Positions 7,738-16,613 of a stretch of 64,000 nt of DNA are shown in pieces. How positions within the stretch are numbered: the first letter of the stretch is position 1; the number at the start of each line of letters is the position of its first letter. Source of the stretch: Yoonia sp. G8-12 (GTDB taxonomy: Bacteria; Pseudomonadota; Alphaproteobacteria; Rhodobacterales; Rhodobacteraceae); contig NZ_CP151762.1 of assembly GCF_038443675.1 (NCBI RefSeq), positions 558,001-622,000 of the forward strand. Direction: 5' to 3'. The notes under the pieces are model-generated. The model was not told the DNA's origin, did not search any database, and saw nothing but the letters and a program-made list of their open reading frames with translations. Position numbers and translations under genes: made by a program.

Positions 7738-9459
7738 ATGAACTTGCGATTAAGAGGAACAACCGCGCTTACCTTTGCGGCATGCCTGCTCGCCGCTCCG
7801 GCGTTCGCAGATATGGATGCAGCAAAGGCATTCCTTGACGGTGAAATCGGCGATTTGTCGTCGCTCAGCCGTGCTGACCAGGAAGCAGAGATGCAGTGGT
7901 TTATTGATGCGGCAGAGCCTTATGCGGGTATGTCGATCAACGTGGTATCAGAGACGATCGCGACGCATGAATACGAGTCTTCGGTTCTGGCGCCCGCGTT
8001 TGAAGCGATCACAGGTATCAAGGTCACGCATGACCTGATCGGTGAAGGTGACGTTGTTGAAAAGCTGCAAACGCAGATGCAGTCGGGCGAGAATATCTAT
8101 GACGCCTACATCAACGACAGTGACCTGATCGGTACACACTGGCGTTACAAGCAAGTCCGCAACCTGACTGACTGGATGGTCGGTGAAGGCGCTGCTGTGA
8201 CCAACCCGAACCTGAACTTGGAAGATTTCATTGGTCTTTCATTCACAACGAGCCCCGATGGTGCCCTGTACCAGCTTCCCAGCCAGCAGTTCGCGAACCT
8301 CTATTGGTTCCGGTATGATTGGTTCAACGACGAGCAGAACAAGGCCGACTTCCTGGCTGAATACGGCTATGAGCTGGGCGTTCCGGTGAATTGGTCAGCC
8401 TATGAAGATATCGCCGAGTTCTTTACCGGTCGCGACTTGTCGCGTCTGGGTGTGGAAGGCGAAGTCTTTGGCAACATGGACTACGGCAAGAAAGACCCGT
8501 CTTTGGGTTGGCGTTACACTGACGCATGGCTGTCTATGGCTGGTGCCGGTGATGTGGGCGAACCAAACGGTCTGCCTGTTGACGAATGGGGTATCCGCGT
8601 CAACGAGAACTCGCAGCCTGTTGGGTCCTGCGTTGCGCGTGGTGGTGCAACCAACGGCCCAGCAGCAGTCTATGCTGTGACCAAGGCAATCGAATGGCTG
8701 AACAAGTACTCTCCGCCAGCGGCGATGGGTATGACATTCTCGGAAGCGGGTCCAATTCCTGCGCAGGGTAACGTCGCACAGCAGATGTTCTGGTACACTG
8801 CATTTACGGCCGCGACGGTAGAGCCGGATCTGCCTGTGATGAACGAAGATGGCACGCCAAAGTGGCGCATGGCACCTTCGCCGCACGGTGCATACTGGAC
8901 CGAAGGAACGAAGATCGGTTATCAGGACGTTGGCTCTTGGACGCTGATGAACTCCACGCCAGTGGATCGCGCACAGGCCGCTTGGCTTTATGCGCAATTC
9001 GTCACCTCCCTGACTGTGGACGTGAAGAAAAGCCACGTGGGTCTGACGTTCATTCGTGAATCGACAATCCAGCACGATAGCTTCACCGAGCGCGCACCGC
9101 GTCTGGGTGGTCTGGTCGAGTTCTACCGCTCGCCAGCACGGGTTCAGTGGTCGCCAACCGGCACCAATGTGCCTGACTATCCAAAGCTTGCTCAGCTGTG
9201 GTGGCAGAACATCGGCGACGCAATGTCCGGTGCAAAAACACCTCAGGAAGCACTGGATGCACTTTGCGCAGATCAAGAAGCGGTGATGATCCGTCTTGAG
9301 CGTGCTGGTGTGCAGGGCGATCTTGGTCCTGTCATGAACGAAGAGCGCGATCCGTCTTACTGGCTCGAGCAGCCAGGTTCGCCAAAGCCAATGCTTGCGA
9401 ACGAAGAAGAAACGCCTGTGACAGTTCCTTACGACGAACTGATCCTTTCCTGGCAGTAA
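7738..9459 (+). CDS. glpV: Glycerol ABC transporter substrate-binding protein
   Basis: Periplasmic solute receptor for the glycerol importer, 573 residues, large for the class but usual for GlpV. A Sec signal peptide (LTFAACLLAAPAFA, cleaved before DMDAAK) leads into an extracellular binding-protein fold. Aromatic-rich segments (NLYWFRYDWF, MFWYTAFTAA) could line the ligand pocket. ATG 7738 follows AAGGGAGGAAC. It is the last transporter gene; a strong hairpin follows and glpK comes after about 150 bases. Confidence 0.9.
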   Translation: MNLRLRGTTALTFAACLLAAPAFADMDAAKAFLDGEIGDLSSLSRADQEAEMQWFIDAAEPYAGMSINVVSETIATHEYESSVLAPAFEAITGIKVTHDLIGEGDVVEKLQTQMQSGENIYDAYINDSDLIGTHWRYKQVRNLTDWMVGEGAAVTNPNLNLEDFIGLSFTTSPDGALYQLPSQQFANLYWFRYDWFNDEQNKADFLAEYGYELGVPVNWSAYEDIAEFFTGRDLSRLGVEGEVFGNMDYGKKDPSLGWRYTDAWLSMAGAGDVGEPNGLPVDEWGIRVNENSQPVGSCVARGGATNGPAAVYAVTKAIEWLNKYSPPAAMGMTFSEAGPIPAQGNVAQQMFWYTAFTAATVEPDLPVMNEDGTPKWRMAPSPHGAYWTEGTKIGYQDVGSWTLMNSTPVDRAQAAWLYAQFVTSLTVDVKKSHVGLTFIRESTIQHDSFTERAPRLGGLVEFYRSPARVQWSPTGTNVPDYPKLAQLWWQNIGDAMSGAKTPQEALDALCADQEAVMIRLERAGVQGDLGPVMNEERDPSYWLEQPGSPKPMLANEEETPVTVPYDELILSWQ

Positions 9460-9466
9460 GCTTCCA

Positions 9467-9494
9467 ATCTGGGGCCAGTTTTCTGGCCCCAGAT
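9467..9494 (+). terminator. Perfect hairpin after glpV
   Basis: The inverted repeat ATCTGGGGCCAG-TTTT-CTGGCCCCAGAT has 12-bp perfect arms and a four-base loop, beginning 7 bases after the glpV stop. There is no following T-run, so it may act as an mRNA 3'-end stabiliser or attenuator between the abundant glpV message and glpK rather than a full terminator. Confidence 0.65.
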
Positions 9495-9613
9495 CCTTGC
9501 GATCAAAAAAATCATCAAAAAACTGGGCTGGGCGTCGGGCGTCTGGTGTTGATCAGCGGCCATCTGTCGTGGCAGCAGCCCTTTTTGCAGCCTAAAGAAC
9601 CTTGGGAACGCGC

Positions 9614-11101
9614 ATGACCTATATTCTTGCAATTGATCAGGGCACAACGTCGACCCGCGCAATTGTATTTGACGCCAAAATGGGCGTCGTTGCCAGCGCA
9701 CAAGAAGAATTCCCCCAGCATTTCCCCCAGTCAGGCTGGGTCGAGCATGATCCCGAAGACCTCTGGTCGACGACGATCGGAACCTGCCGGACGGCCATCG
9801 CGCGATCCGGTATCAGCCCGTCCGAGATTGCAGGCATCGGCATCACCAATCAGCGTGAAACTGTTGTGGTCTGGGATAAGACAACCGGACAGCCAATTCA
9901 TAACGCCATCGTCTGGCAGGACCGTCGCACATCGCAGATATGCAGCGCACTGCGCGCCGCCGGACATGAGGCGATGATCACGGACCGCACCGGTCTCTTG
10001 CTGGATCCGTATTTTTCCGGCACCAAGGTCAAGTGGCTTCTGGACAACGTACCGGACGCGCGCACACGGGCCGAAAATGGCGCGCTTTTATTCGGAACAG
10101 TGGACAGTTTTCTGATCTGGAAACTGACCGGCGGCGCGACACACGCCACAGACGCGACCAATGCGGCGCGCACGTCGCTTTACGATATCCGCAAGGGCAG
10201 GTGGAGCAAAACAGTCTGCGAGGTCTTCGATATCCCGATGCAAATGCTGCCCGATGTAAGAGACTGCGCCGCCGATTTCGGTGCGACACAGCCGGATCTC
10301 TTTGGGTGCAGCATACCGATCCACGGGGTCGCAGGCGACCAGCAAGCCGCCACAATCGGACAGGCCTGTTTCGAACCGGGTATGCTGAAATCAACTTATG
10401 GCACGGGCTGCTTTGCGCTGCTCAACACCGGTGACACGCCGGTTGCGTCGAAAAACAGGCTGCTGACAACGATTGCGTTCCAGTTGGACGGCAAACCGAC
10501 ATACGCGTTGGAAGGATCAATCTTTGTGGCGGGTGCCGTCGTGCAATGGTTGCGTGATGGTTTGCAAATCATCACAAGCGCGGCTGAGACTCAAGCCTTG
10601 GCCGAGAAAGCCGACCCGCATCAAGACGTGATCCTTGTTCCTGCCTTTGTGGGGTTGGGCGCGCCGTATTGGAACCCCGATTGTCGTGGGGCGGCTTACG
10701 GTCTGACACGCGGAACGGGCCCTGCTGAGATGGCCAAGGCGGCACTTGAAAGCGTGGGCTATCAAACGCGCGATTTATTGGAGGCGATGTCGGCGGACTG
10801 GCAATCAAGTGGCGTGCAGCCGATCTTGCGCGTTGATGGCGGCATGTCAGCCAGCGATTGGGCGATGCAATTTCTGTCGGACATTATTGCCGCACCGGTG
10901 GACCGGCCCAAAGTTCATGAAACCACAGCACTTGGTGTTGCGTGGCTTGCCGGGATGCATGCGGGCATTTACCCAAATCAGCAGGAATTTGCGGCATCTT
11001 GGGCACGCGAAACGCAGTTCCAGCCGCAAATGGATAACGCACAGCGCAACGCCAAATACGCGGTCTGGAAAAAAGCCGTCCACGCCACGATGAGCTTTTG
11101 A
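9614..11101 (+). CDS. glpK: Glycerol kinase
   Basis: Phosphorylates imported glycerol to glycerol 3-phosphate, the substrate of GlpD. It is an FGGY-family kinase of 495 residues. The ATP-binding start is YILAIDQGTTSTRAIVFD, followed by QRETVVVWDK, substrate-site WQDRRT, and the FGGY signature region around YGTGCFALLNTG and RVDGGMSASDWAMQF. ATG 9614 gives the family N-terminus; a TTG four codons earlier is less likely. The fbp gene starts 9 bases after the stop, so the two are probably co-transcribed. Confidence 0.95.
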   Translation: MTYILAIDQGTTSTRAIVFDAKMGVVASAQEEFPQHFPQSGWVEHDPEDLWSTTIGTCRTAIARSGISPSEIAGIGITNQRETVVVWDKTTGQPIHNAIVWQDRRTSQICSALRAAGHEAMITDRTGLLLDPYFSGTKVKWLLDNVPDARTRAENGALLFGTVDSFLIWKLTGGATHATDATNAARTSLYDIRKGRWSKTVCEVFDIPMQMLPDVRDCAADFGATQPDLFGCSIPIHGVAGDQQAATIGQACFEPGMLKSTYGTGCFALLNTGDTPVASKNRLLTTIAFQLDGKPTYALEGSIFVAGAVVQWLRDGLQIITSAAETQALAEKADPHQDVILVPAFVGLGAPYWNPDCRGAAYGLTRGTGPAEMAKAALESVGYQTRDLLEAMSADWQSSGVQPILRVDGGMSASDWAMQFLSDIIAAPVDRPKVHETTALGVAWLAGMHAGIYPNQQEFAASWARETQFQPQMDNAQRNAKYAVWKKAVHATMSF

Positions 11102-11110
11102 AAGAGACCC

Positions 11111-12091
11111 ATGACTGAAAAAACACTTCGCCGCCATCTGACCGAAAGCGCGCTGGACCCGAACCTGATCTTCTTGCTTGAGGATATTGCAAGCGCCTGC
11201 CGCGTGGTCGCCAACCGGATCCGCAACGGGGCATTCGAGGGAAACCTTGGGTCTGCTGATGCGACGAATGTTCAGGGCGAGACACAGAAAACCCTCGATA
11301 TTCTGGCCAATGATGAATTCGAGAGGATTTGCGCGAACAGTCCGCGCCTTGCGGCACTTGTGTCAGAAGAAGTCGAAGAGGTGACTTGGCTCAAAGAGCC
11401 TCAGGCCGGTGATTATCTGCTGTACTTTGATCCTTTGGACGGTTCGTCAAATCTAGATGTGAATCTTTCGGTCGGGTCCATCTTTGCTGTCATGCAGGTG
11501 CAATCCGACGGAGATCGCAACGTGCTTCTGGCAGGGCGCAAACAGGTCTGCGCAGGCTATGCACTTTACGGCCCGTCAACAACGTTTGTGCTGACAACCG
11601 GATCAGAAGTTTCAGGCTTCACCAATGAGCGTGGAACGGGTGACTTCCGCTTGACGCACCCCGCGATGACTGTGCCGCACGAGACATCAGAGTTCGCGAT
11701 CAATACGTCGCGCTATCGCTACTGGGACCAGCCCGTGCGCCGCTATGTCGATGAATGCGTCGCGGGCGAAGAGGGCATCCGGGAGCGTGCGTTCAATATG
11801 CGCTGGACCGCGTCGATGGTGGCGGACATCCACCGTATTCTGACGCGCGGCGGCGTCTTTCTATACCCTGCCGACAGTGAAAACCGCGCCGCCGGTGGCA
11901 AACTTCGCCTGATGTACGAAGCAAACCCGATGGCAATGATTATTGAAAATGCCGGTGGCGTGGCGACAACGGGCAATCAGCCGATTTTGGATCTGCAACC
12001 CACCGGACCGCATCAGCGGGTGCCTGTCATCATGGGGTCAAAATCCGAAGTTGATCGCTTGGTGCGCTACCACAAGGCAGAAGCGCAATAA
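11111..12091 (+). CDS. fbp: Class I fructose-1,6-bisphosphatase
   Basis: Hydrolyses fructose 1,6-bisphosphate to fructose 6-phosphate, the gluconeogenic step needed for growth on glycerol. Class I signatures are present: the metal and phosphate site YFDPLDGSSNLDVN, the acidic SEEVEEV, and the C-terminal KLRLMYEANPMAMIIENAGG. Length (326 residues) is normal. The link with glpK is functional, since glycerol enters at triose phosphate and must be converted to hexose. A truncated aldolase gene follows, which would catalyse the step just before. Confidence 0.94.
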   Translation: MTEKTLRRHLTESALDPNLIFLLEDIASACRVVANRIRNGAFEGNLGSADATNVQGETQKTLDILANDEFERICANSPRLAALVSEEVEEVTWLKEPQAGDYLLYFDPLDGSSNLDVNLSVGSIFAVMQVQSDGDRNVLLAGRKQVCAGYALYGPSTTFVLTTGSEVSGFTNERGTGDFRLTHPAMTVPHETSEFAINTSRYRYWDQPVRRYVDECVAGEEGIRERAFNMRWTASMVADIHRILTRGGVFLYPADSENRAAGGKLRLMYEANPMAMIIENAGGVATTGNQPILDLQPTGPHQRVPVIMGSKSEVDRLVRYHKAEAQ

Positions 12092-12107
12092 TCGAAAGGA
12101 TGCCTTT

Positions 12108-12494
12108 ATGGCTCTTGCATCGCTTCGCCAGCTTCCTGATCACGCCGCCGAGCACATCTCTGCGCTACCGGCCTTAAACGTGAACAACATGGAACAAAGG
12201 TTGGCCATCATGGCTGCGGCAGTTGCCACAAACAGCCCCGTCATCATGCAGGCCAGCCGTGGCGCACGGGCGTTCGCGAACGATATTGTTCTGTTGCATC
12301 TGATCTGCGCTGCAATCGCGCTTTACCCACATATCCCTGTGTGCACGCATCAAGATCAGGGCAATTCACCCGCCACATGTATGTCCGCGACTACAAATGG
12401 CTTTTCGTCGCTGATAATGGATGGTTCTTTGCAACGTGACGGCAAGGCGACGGCGAAGTGGTACGAAGCGGCAAATTTTCAACGCGCGTCATAA
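12108..12494 (+). pseudogene. fba: Truncated class II fructose-bisphosphate aldolase remnant
   Basis: The open frame of 128 residues keeps the N-terminal third of a CbbA/FbaA-type aldolase: LRQL-DHAAEH, the N-V-N-N segment, ASRGARAFAND and YPHIPVC-HQD. Family members are about 350 residues, so the barrel and the remaining zinc ligands are gone. The conserved metal-binding Asp-His-Gly reads DQG, so even the retained part has lost a catalytic residue. After MDGSLQRDGK the sequence leaves the family and stops. It lies between fbp and an alcohol dehydrogenase gene, where an intact fba would make metabolic sense. I judge it a decayed gene; no single base change would restore it. Confidence 0.8.
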
Positions 12495-12506
12495 GGGGCA
12501 CATACG

Positions 12507-13649
12507 ATGTTTTCATTTCTCTCTCCGCACGCACTCTATTTCGGGCGTGGTCAAAGCGCGCAGACTGCCGCGCTGGCCAAGACCTACGGTACAGCCGTCT
12601 TATTGGTTCATGGATCGCGCCCGTCGCGCGCACAATGGTTGGTGACGGCCTGTGAAGAGGCTGGATTAACTACGACTACACTCAGTTGCCACCACGAACC
12701 TAGCTTGCCCGATATCAGAGCTGCCTTGGACCATCTGGGCGGTTTTCGTCCCGATGTGATTGTCGCGCTGGGGGGCGGATCGGTTATTGATTTCGCCAAG
12801 GCGCTGGCGGCTTTGATCCCCTGCGAAGGGGAGGCATCCGAATATCTTGAGGTGGTCGGCAACGGTCGTCCGCTGGAACATGCGCCAATCCCGATGATTG
12901 CTTTGCCGACAACTGCGGGGACGGGGGCCGAAGTGACCAAAAACGCGGTCATTTCTGTACCAGAGCGCGGGATCAAGGTGAGCCTGCGCGACGGGCGTAT
13001 GATACCGCAGATCGCCATCGTTGATGCAGCCTTGATGGAAGGTGCACCCAAGGCCGTGACGCTTGCGGCGGCTTTGGATGCGGTCACACAAGTGATCGAG
13101 CCCTATTTATCTGTCAAATCAAACCCGATGACCGATGCGCTCTGCGCTGCCGCAATTGCCAAAGGTTTGAAGTCTCTTCGTGATGTGGTCGAAAACGATA
13201 CGCCGGACGCTTGGGATGATATGGCTTGGGTCAGCACATGCGGGGGATTGGCCTTGGCCAATGCGGGACTGGGCGCTGTCCACGGGTTTGCGGGTGTGAT
13301 CGGCGGCAGAACCAATGCACCGCACGGTGAAATATGCGGCGCACTTTTGCCCGCAGTCTTGAATTCACATTTGGGCAAAGCAGAAACAGGGACGGAGATT
13401 TACACGCGCCTGAAATGGGTGGAAGGCTTGATCGATGCGCAATTCACGCCCGATGCGCCGGGCAAAGGTATTTCTGCATTGGCGCGCTGGTCCAAGGGAC
13501 AGGGTTTGCGCGGATTGGCGGAAATGGGGCTGCGTGTTGAGGATCATTCACAGGTTGCTGATGCCGCGGCCAATGCGTCATCAATGAAGGGCAATCCGTT
13601 CGCCTTGACGCAAGAAGAGCTTGTGGCGATTTTGCGTGAAGCGCACTGA
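12507..13649 (+). CDS. Iron-containing alcohol dehydrogenase family protein
   Basis: A 380-residue group III alcohol dehydrogenase, presumably NAD(P)-dependent and cytoplasmic. The nucleotide motif is LGGGSVIDFAKA and the family signature is PTTAGTGAEVTKNA. Metal ligands can be placed against E. coli FucO: Asp in ALDAVTQVIEPY, His in GAVHGF and His in NAPHGE are kept. The first histidine of the motif D-A-x-T-H is Gln here. I believe this Gln is shared by some family members, so the enzyme may be active with altered metal use. Substrate is unknown; position after the glycerol genes hints at a C3 alcohol or aldehyde (inference). Confidence 0.85.
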   Translation: MFSFLSPHALYFGRGQSAQTAALAKTYGTAVLLVHGSRPSRAQWLVTACEEAGLTTTTLSCHHEPSLPDIRAALDHLGGFRPDVIVALGGGSVIDFAKALAALIPCEGEASEYLEVVGNGRPLEHAPIPMIALPTTAGTGAEVTKNAVISVPERGIKVSLRDGRMIPQIAIVDAALMEGAPKAVTLAAALDAVTQVIEPYLSVKSNPMTDALCAAAIAKGLKSLRDVVENDTPDAWDDMAWVSTCGGLALANAGLGAVHGFAGVIGGRTNAPHGEICGALLPAVLNSHLGKAETGTEIYTRLKWVEGLIDAQFTPDAPGKGISALARWSKGQGLRGLAEMGLRVEDHSQVADAAANASSMKGNPFALTQEELVAILREAH

Positions 13650-13858
13650 CCATACGGGCAAGTAGGGGTCGTAAATGCCTGACCGCGATGGACGAGATCA
13701 CGCAACAGCCATTCCAGAACACACGATACGCCTTGTAGGAAAACCGCCTGTCGCATGAAGTCACGGCGTTCTGACTTGAAATCAGAAGTTTTCATGAATG
13801 TAGAAAATCTGTGAGATATCAAATGCACCATAAGGGCGTCAGATCGCTTTTGTGACCA
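13650..13858. other. Non-coding stretch before copper-locus remnants
   Basis: About 200 bases with no gene I can support. Short frames on the minus strand run into the alcohol dehydrogenase gene and look like shadows. Confidence 0.4.
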
Positions 13859-14193
13859 GTGGGGCGTTTGGTCCTGACGCTGGTGTTGGTGTTTCAGTTC
13901 TTGGCACCTGCCGCCACCGCGTGGGCATCCACCGGTCATGGCCAAGCGCATGCAGCCCAGAGCGACTGTGGAATGATGATGAAATTGGCGTTCTCACAGC
14001 TGATGCACATCCTAGCCATGACGAAGATGCAGCCCATTGCATGCCGTCAATGTGCTGTTTTCATGATAGATTTGTATCGGCTAGTATTGCCAGCTTCGGT
14101 TTACTTTTGCCAAATAGCGTGTTGATCGCACAAGCCCCTGCTTGGCATTCAATCGCCGGCAAAAACGAAGATCGTTCCCCCAAACACACCTGA
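13859..14193 (+). pseudogene. Remnant of a secreted His/Cys-rich protein of copper-efflux loci
   Basis: The first frame starts with a clear signal peptide (LVLTLVLVFQFLAPAATAWA) followed by HGQAHAAQSDCGMMMK. From about 14000 the plausible continuation lies in another frame: HPSHDEDAAHCMPSMCC, ending APAWHSIAGKNEDRSPKHT at 14193. Joined, this resembles the small His/Met/Cys-rich exported proteins that precede copper RND efflux genes, in my recollection of such loci. The frame break and the decayed cusB-like fragment 90 bases downstream support pseudogene status. Identity is tentative. Confidence 0.5.
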
Positions 14194-14280
14194 TTGATTT
14201 CAAAACTGCGCCCGCCTTGCGCGCGCGACTGTAGTTGATTGCAAAGCGGTTTCCCAAGCGGGGCCGATTTTGAGGTGAAC

Positions 14281-14557
14281 ATGCGTGGAGGGCATTGAGC
14301 ACTCAGCATTCTGGCGCTTGCCGCCGGTGTCGCAGGCGGCATCTATCTTGAAAGGCTGTACCTGAACCCATCCGACATGGCCGGATCAGACGGGCCTGAA
14401 ATCTTGTATTGGACCGCCCCGATGGGCATGGATCTGGTGCCTGTGTTTGCGGGCCAAGCGCCATCTGGCGATCCCGCAGAGGTCACGCTGTCCGCTGCCG
14501 AGATCACCGCGATCGGGGTGCGCCGTGCAATCGCGCGAAGCAATCTGACAAGCCTTC
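14281..14557 (+). pseudogene. Remnant of CusB-type RND efflux adaptor (membrane fusion protein)
   Basis: Reading from ATG 14281 gives M-R-G-G-H then an in-frame TGA. After that, LALAAGVAGGIYLERLYL (membrane anchor) and PEILYWTAPMGMDLVPVF follow. The latter is the heavy-metal-binding segment of CusB-like adaptors, normally YW-APMDP...GKSPMGMDLVPVY. The roughly 15 residues between the two P-M dipeptides are missing, as expected from slippage between them. The similarity ends near VRRAIARSNLT, so over 80% of the protein is absent. This is a decayed copper/silver efflux gene. Confidence 0.75.
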
Positions 14558-14564
14558 CAAAAGA

Positions 14565-14599
14565 CCAAAGGGCCGCAGCTCGCGCATGCGGCCCTTTGG
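14565..14599 (-). terminator. Rho-independent terminator of the AGCS symporter gene
   Basis: The 12-bp perfect arms CCAAAGGGCCGC and GCGGCCCTTTGG enclose an 11-base loop. Read on the minus strand, the hairpin follows the symporter stop codon by about 17 bases and is followed by TCTTTT. Confidence 0.8.
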
Positions 14600-14615
14600 G
14601 TTCATGAGACAAGCT

Positions 14616-16169
14616 CTAGTGCGTGAATTTCTTGATCTCACCAGACTTCAGGCGTGCGCTGTACGAGTTCAACTCTTTGCGCACAACCTTCATCAAGAAG
14701 TACAGGCAGAAGATGTTGACCACAGCCATTGCAAAGATCGCCGCATCTGAGAAGTCAATGACGGGCCCGAGGCTGGCCGCCGCGCCGATCACGATGAAGA
14801 CGCAGAAGATGATCTTGAAGATCAGCTCTGTCGTTTTGCCTTCGCCAAACAGATACGTCCACGCTTTCAGGCCGTAGTAAGACCACGAGATCATGGTTGA
14901 GAACGCAAACAGGATCACCGCAAGAGCCAGAACATAAGGGAACCAACTGATGGCTGACCCAAACGCGGCAGAGGTCAATGCAACACCACCGGTGTCACCA
15001 ACCGTGGCGATGGCTGTGCCTGCTTCGTTGAGCATGTAGTTGCCTGTGGCCTGATCAATGATCAATTGCTGAGAGATGATGATGACCAATGCAGTCATCG
15101 TGCAGATCACAACCGTATCAATCAGTGGCTCAAGCAACGAAACAAAGCCTTCGGTGATCGGCTCTTTGGTTTTCACCGCAGAGTGTGCAATCGCCGCAGA
15201 ACCCACACCTGCCTCGTTCGAGAACGCAGCACGCTTGAAGCCTTGGATCAACGCGCCGACGAAACCGCCTGCAACACCAAGACCTGTGAACGCACCAGCA
15301 AAGATCTGGCCAAAGGCCCAACCGATCATGTCGTAGTTCACGATCAAGACAACGATCGCGGCGCCAACATAAAGGATGCCCATGAATGGTACGACTTTCT
15401 CGGTCACGCGCGCGATGGACTTGATGCCGCCGACGATAACGGCAAACACGATCGCCGCGAAGACAAGGCCGGTGATCCAGCCCGGGAAGTCACCGGTGAT
15501 CTGTGTGATCTGCGCATGTGCTTGGTTGGCTTGGAACATGTTTCCGCCGCCCAAAGCACCAAGGATACAGAAGACCGAAAAGAGCACCGCAAGGATCTTG
15601 CCACCCGGCAAACCCAGCTCATCAAAGCCCTTTGAGATATAGTACATCGGGCCACCTGATACGGTGCCATCGGGGTATTCGTTGCGATACTTCACACCCA
15701 GCGTACATTCCGTGAATTTCGATGCCATGCCCAGCAGACCCGCAAGGATCATCCAGAACGTAGCCCCCGGACCACCAATACCGACCGCCACGGCAACACC
15801 AGCGATGTTGCCAAGGCCAACGGTCCCCGAAAGAGCCGTTGCGAGTGCCTGAAAGTGGCTGACTTCGCCTGCGTCGTTCGGGTCAGAATAATCGCCCTTC
15901 ACAAGTGCTATCGCATGGCCGAAGAACCGGAACTGCACGGCGGCAAAATAAATCGTAAACACTGTGGCACCAATCACCAGCCACATCACGATCCAGGGAA
16001 AGTTTGTGCCAGGGATCGACATGAAGATGAAGTTTACAAACCAACCCGTGGCATTTGCGAACATTTCGTTAACACGGGCATCCAAAGACCCGGCGTCTTG
16101 TGCCACTGCTGGCATTGCGAGGGCGAAATAGACCGTGATCGCCAACAACATTGAATGAATATTTTTCAT
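14616..16169 (-). CDS. Alanine/glycine:cation symporter (AGCS family)
   Basis: Inner-membrane Na+- or H+-coupled amino-acid uptake protein of 517 residues with about ten membrane spans. It opens with a hydrophobic leader (MLLAITVYFALAMPAVAQ) ahead of the transporter core, as often seen in marine bacteria. AGCS signatures include GTVGLGNIAGVAVAVGIGGPGA, FSNEAGVGSAAIAHSAV and CTMTALVI. The universal stress gene lies directly upstream on the same strand (12-base gap), suggesting co-transcription. The exact substrate (alanine, glycine) cannot be told from sequence. Confidence 0.92.
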   Translation of the reverse strand: MKNIHSMLLAITVYFALAMPAVAQDAGSLDARVNEMFANATGWFVNFIFMSIPGTNFPWIVMWLVIGATVFTIYFAAVQFRFFGHAIALVKGDYSDPNDAGEVSHFQALATALSGTVGLGNIAGVAVAVGIGGPGATFWMILAGLLGMASKFTECTLGVKYRNEYPDGTVSGGPMYYISKGFDELGLPGGKILAVLFSVFCILGALGGGNMFQANQAHAQITQITGDFPGWITGLVFAAIVFAVIVGGIKSIARVTEKVVPFMGILYVGAAIVVLIVNYDMIGWAFGQIFAGAFTGLGVAGGFVGALIQGFKRAAFSNEAGVGSAAIAHSAVKTKEPITEGFVSLLEPLIDTVVICTMTALVIIISQQLIIDQATGNYMLNEAGTAIATVGDTGGVALTSAAFGSAISWFPYVLALAVILFAFSTMISWSYYGLKAWTYLFGEGKTTELIFKIIFCVFIVIGAAASLGPVIDFSDAAIFAMAVVNIFCLYFLMKVVRKELNSYSARLKSGEIKKFTH

Positions 16170-16181
16170 TTGAACCGTTCC

Positions 16182-16613
16182 TTATGGTACGACAGTGACA
16201 GGAACGCGTGCGTTCATGACAAGGTTTGCGGTTGAGCTGCCAAACAGCCGCGATGTCAGGCCACCGGCACTGGAACGTGCGACGATAATCTGAGTGGCAC
16301 CTTCCGAATGCGCAATACTGTCAATCGTGTCTGCCACATCGCCGTGGCGCACAATCGCACGCGCCGACAATCCGGCCTCTTTCAAGGAGGCGACAGCAGG
16401 GTCAACGACCCGTTCCATCGCGATTGAAATCTCTTCTTCACGCCGTTTGTGGCGCTGCGCATTTTCCTCTGCGGTCTGAAAAGAAAACGGCGACCATTCG
16501 ATCACATAGACCACAAGCATTTCGCAACTGTTGGCCTTCGACGCGACGGTTTTGGCAAAATCGAGGGCTTTTTCCCCCGAACTTTGTCCATCAAGTCCAA
16601 TAACTAATTTCAT
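16182..16613 (-). CDS. Universal stress protein (UspA family)
   Basis: A single-domain Usp fold protein of 143 residues. It has the N-terminal strand KLVIGLDGQSSGEKALDFA and the C-terminal loop ARSSAGGLTSRLFGSSTANL. In ATP-binding members that loop has the form G-x2-G-x9-G-S. Here the first two glycines align with Ala and Ser while the later Gly-Ser is kept, so ATP binding is doubtful. I choose ATG 16611-16613, with GGGGA about nine bases upstream, over ATG 16626-16628. Pairing with a transporter gene is common for Usp proteins. Confidence 0.85.
   Translation of the reverse strand: MKLVIGLDGQSSGEKALDFAKTVASKANSCEMLVVYVIEWSPFSFQTAEENAQRHKRREEEISIAMERVVDPAVASLKEAGLSARAIVRHGDVADTIDSIAHSEGATQIIVARSSAGGLTSRLFGSSTANLVMNARVPVTVVP

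Noticed and set aside
8395..9276. A 293-codon open frame antisense to glpV
   Set aside because: Fully contained in the binding-protein gene, with Cys/Arg/His-rich composition typical of antisense reading.
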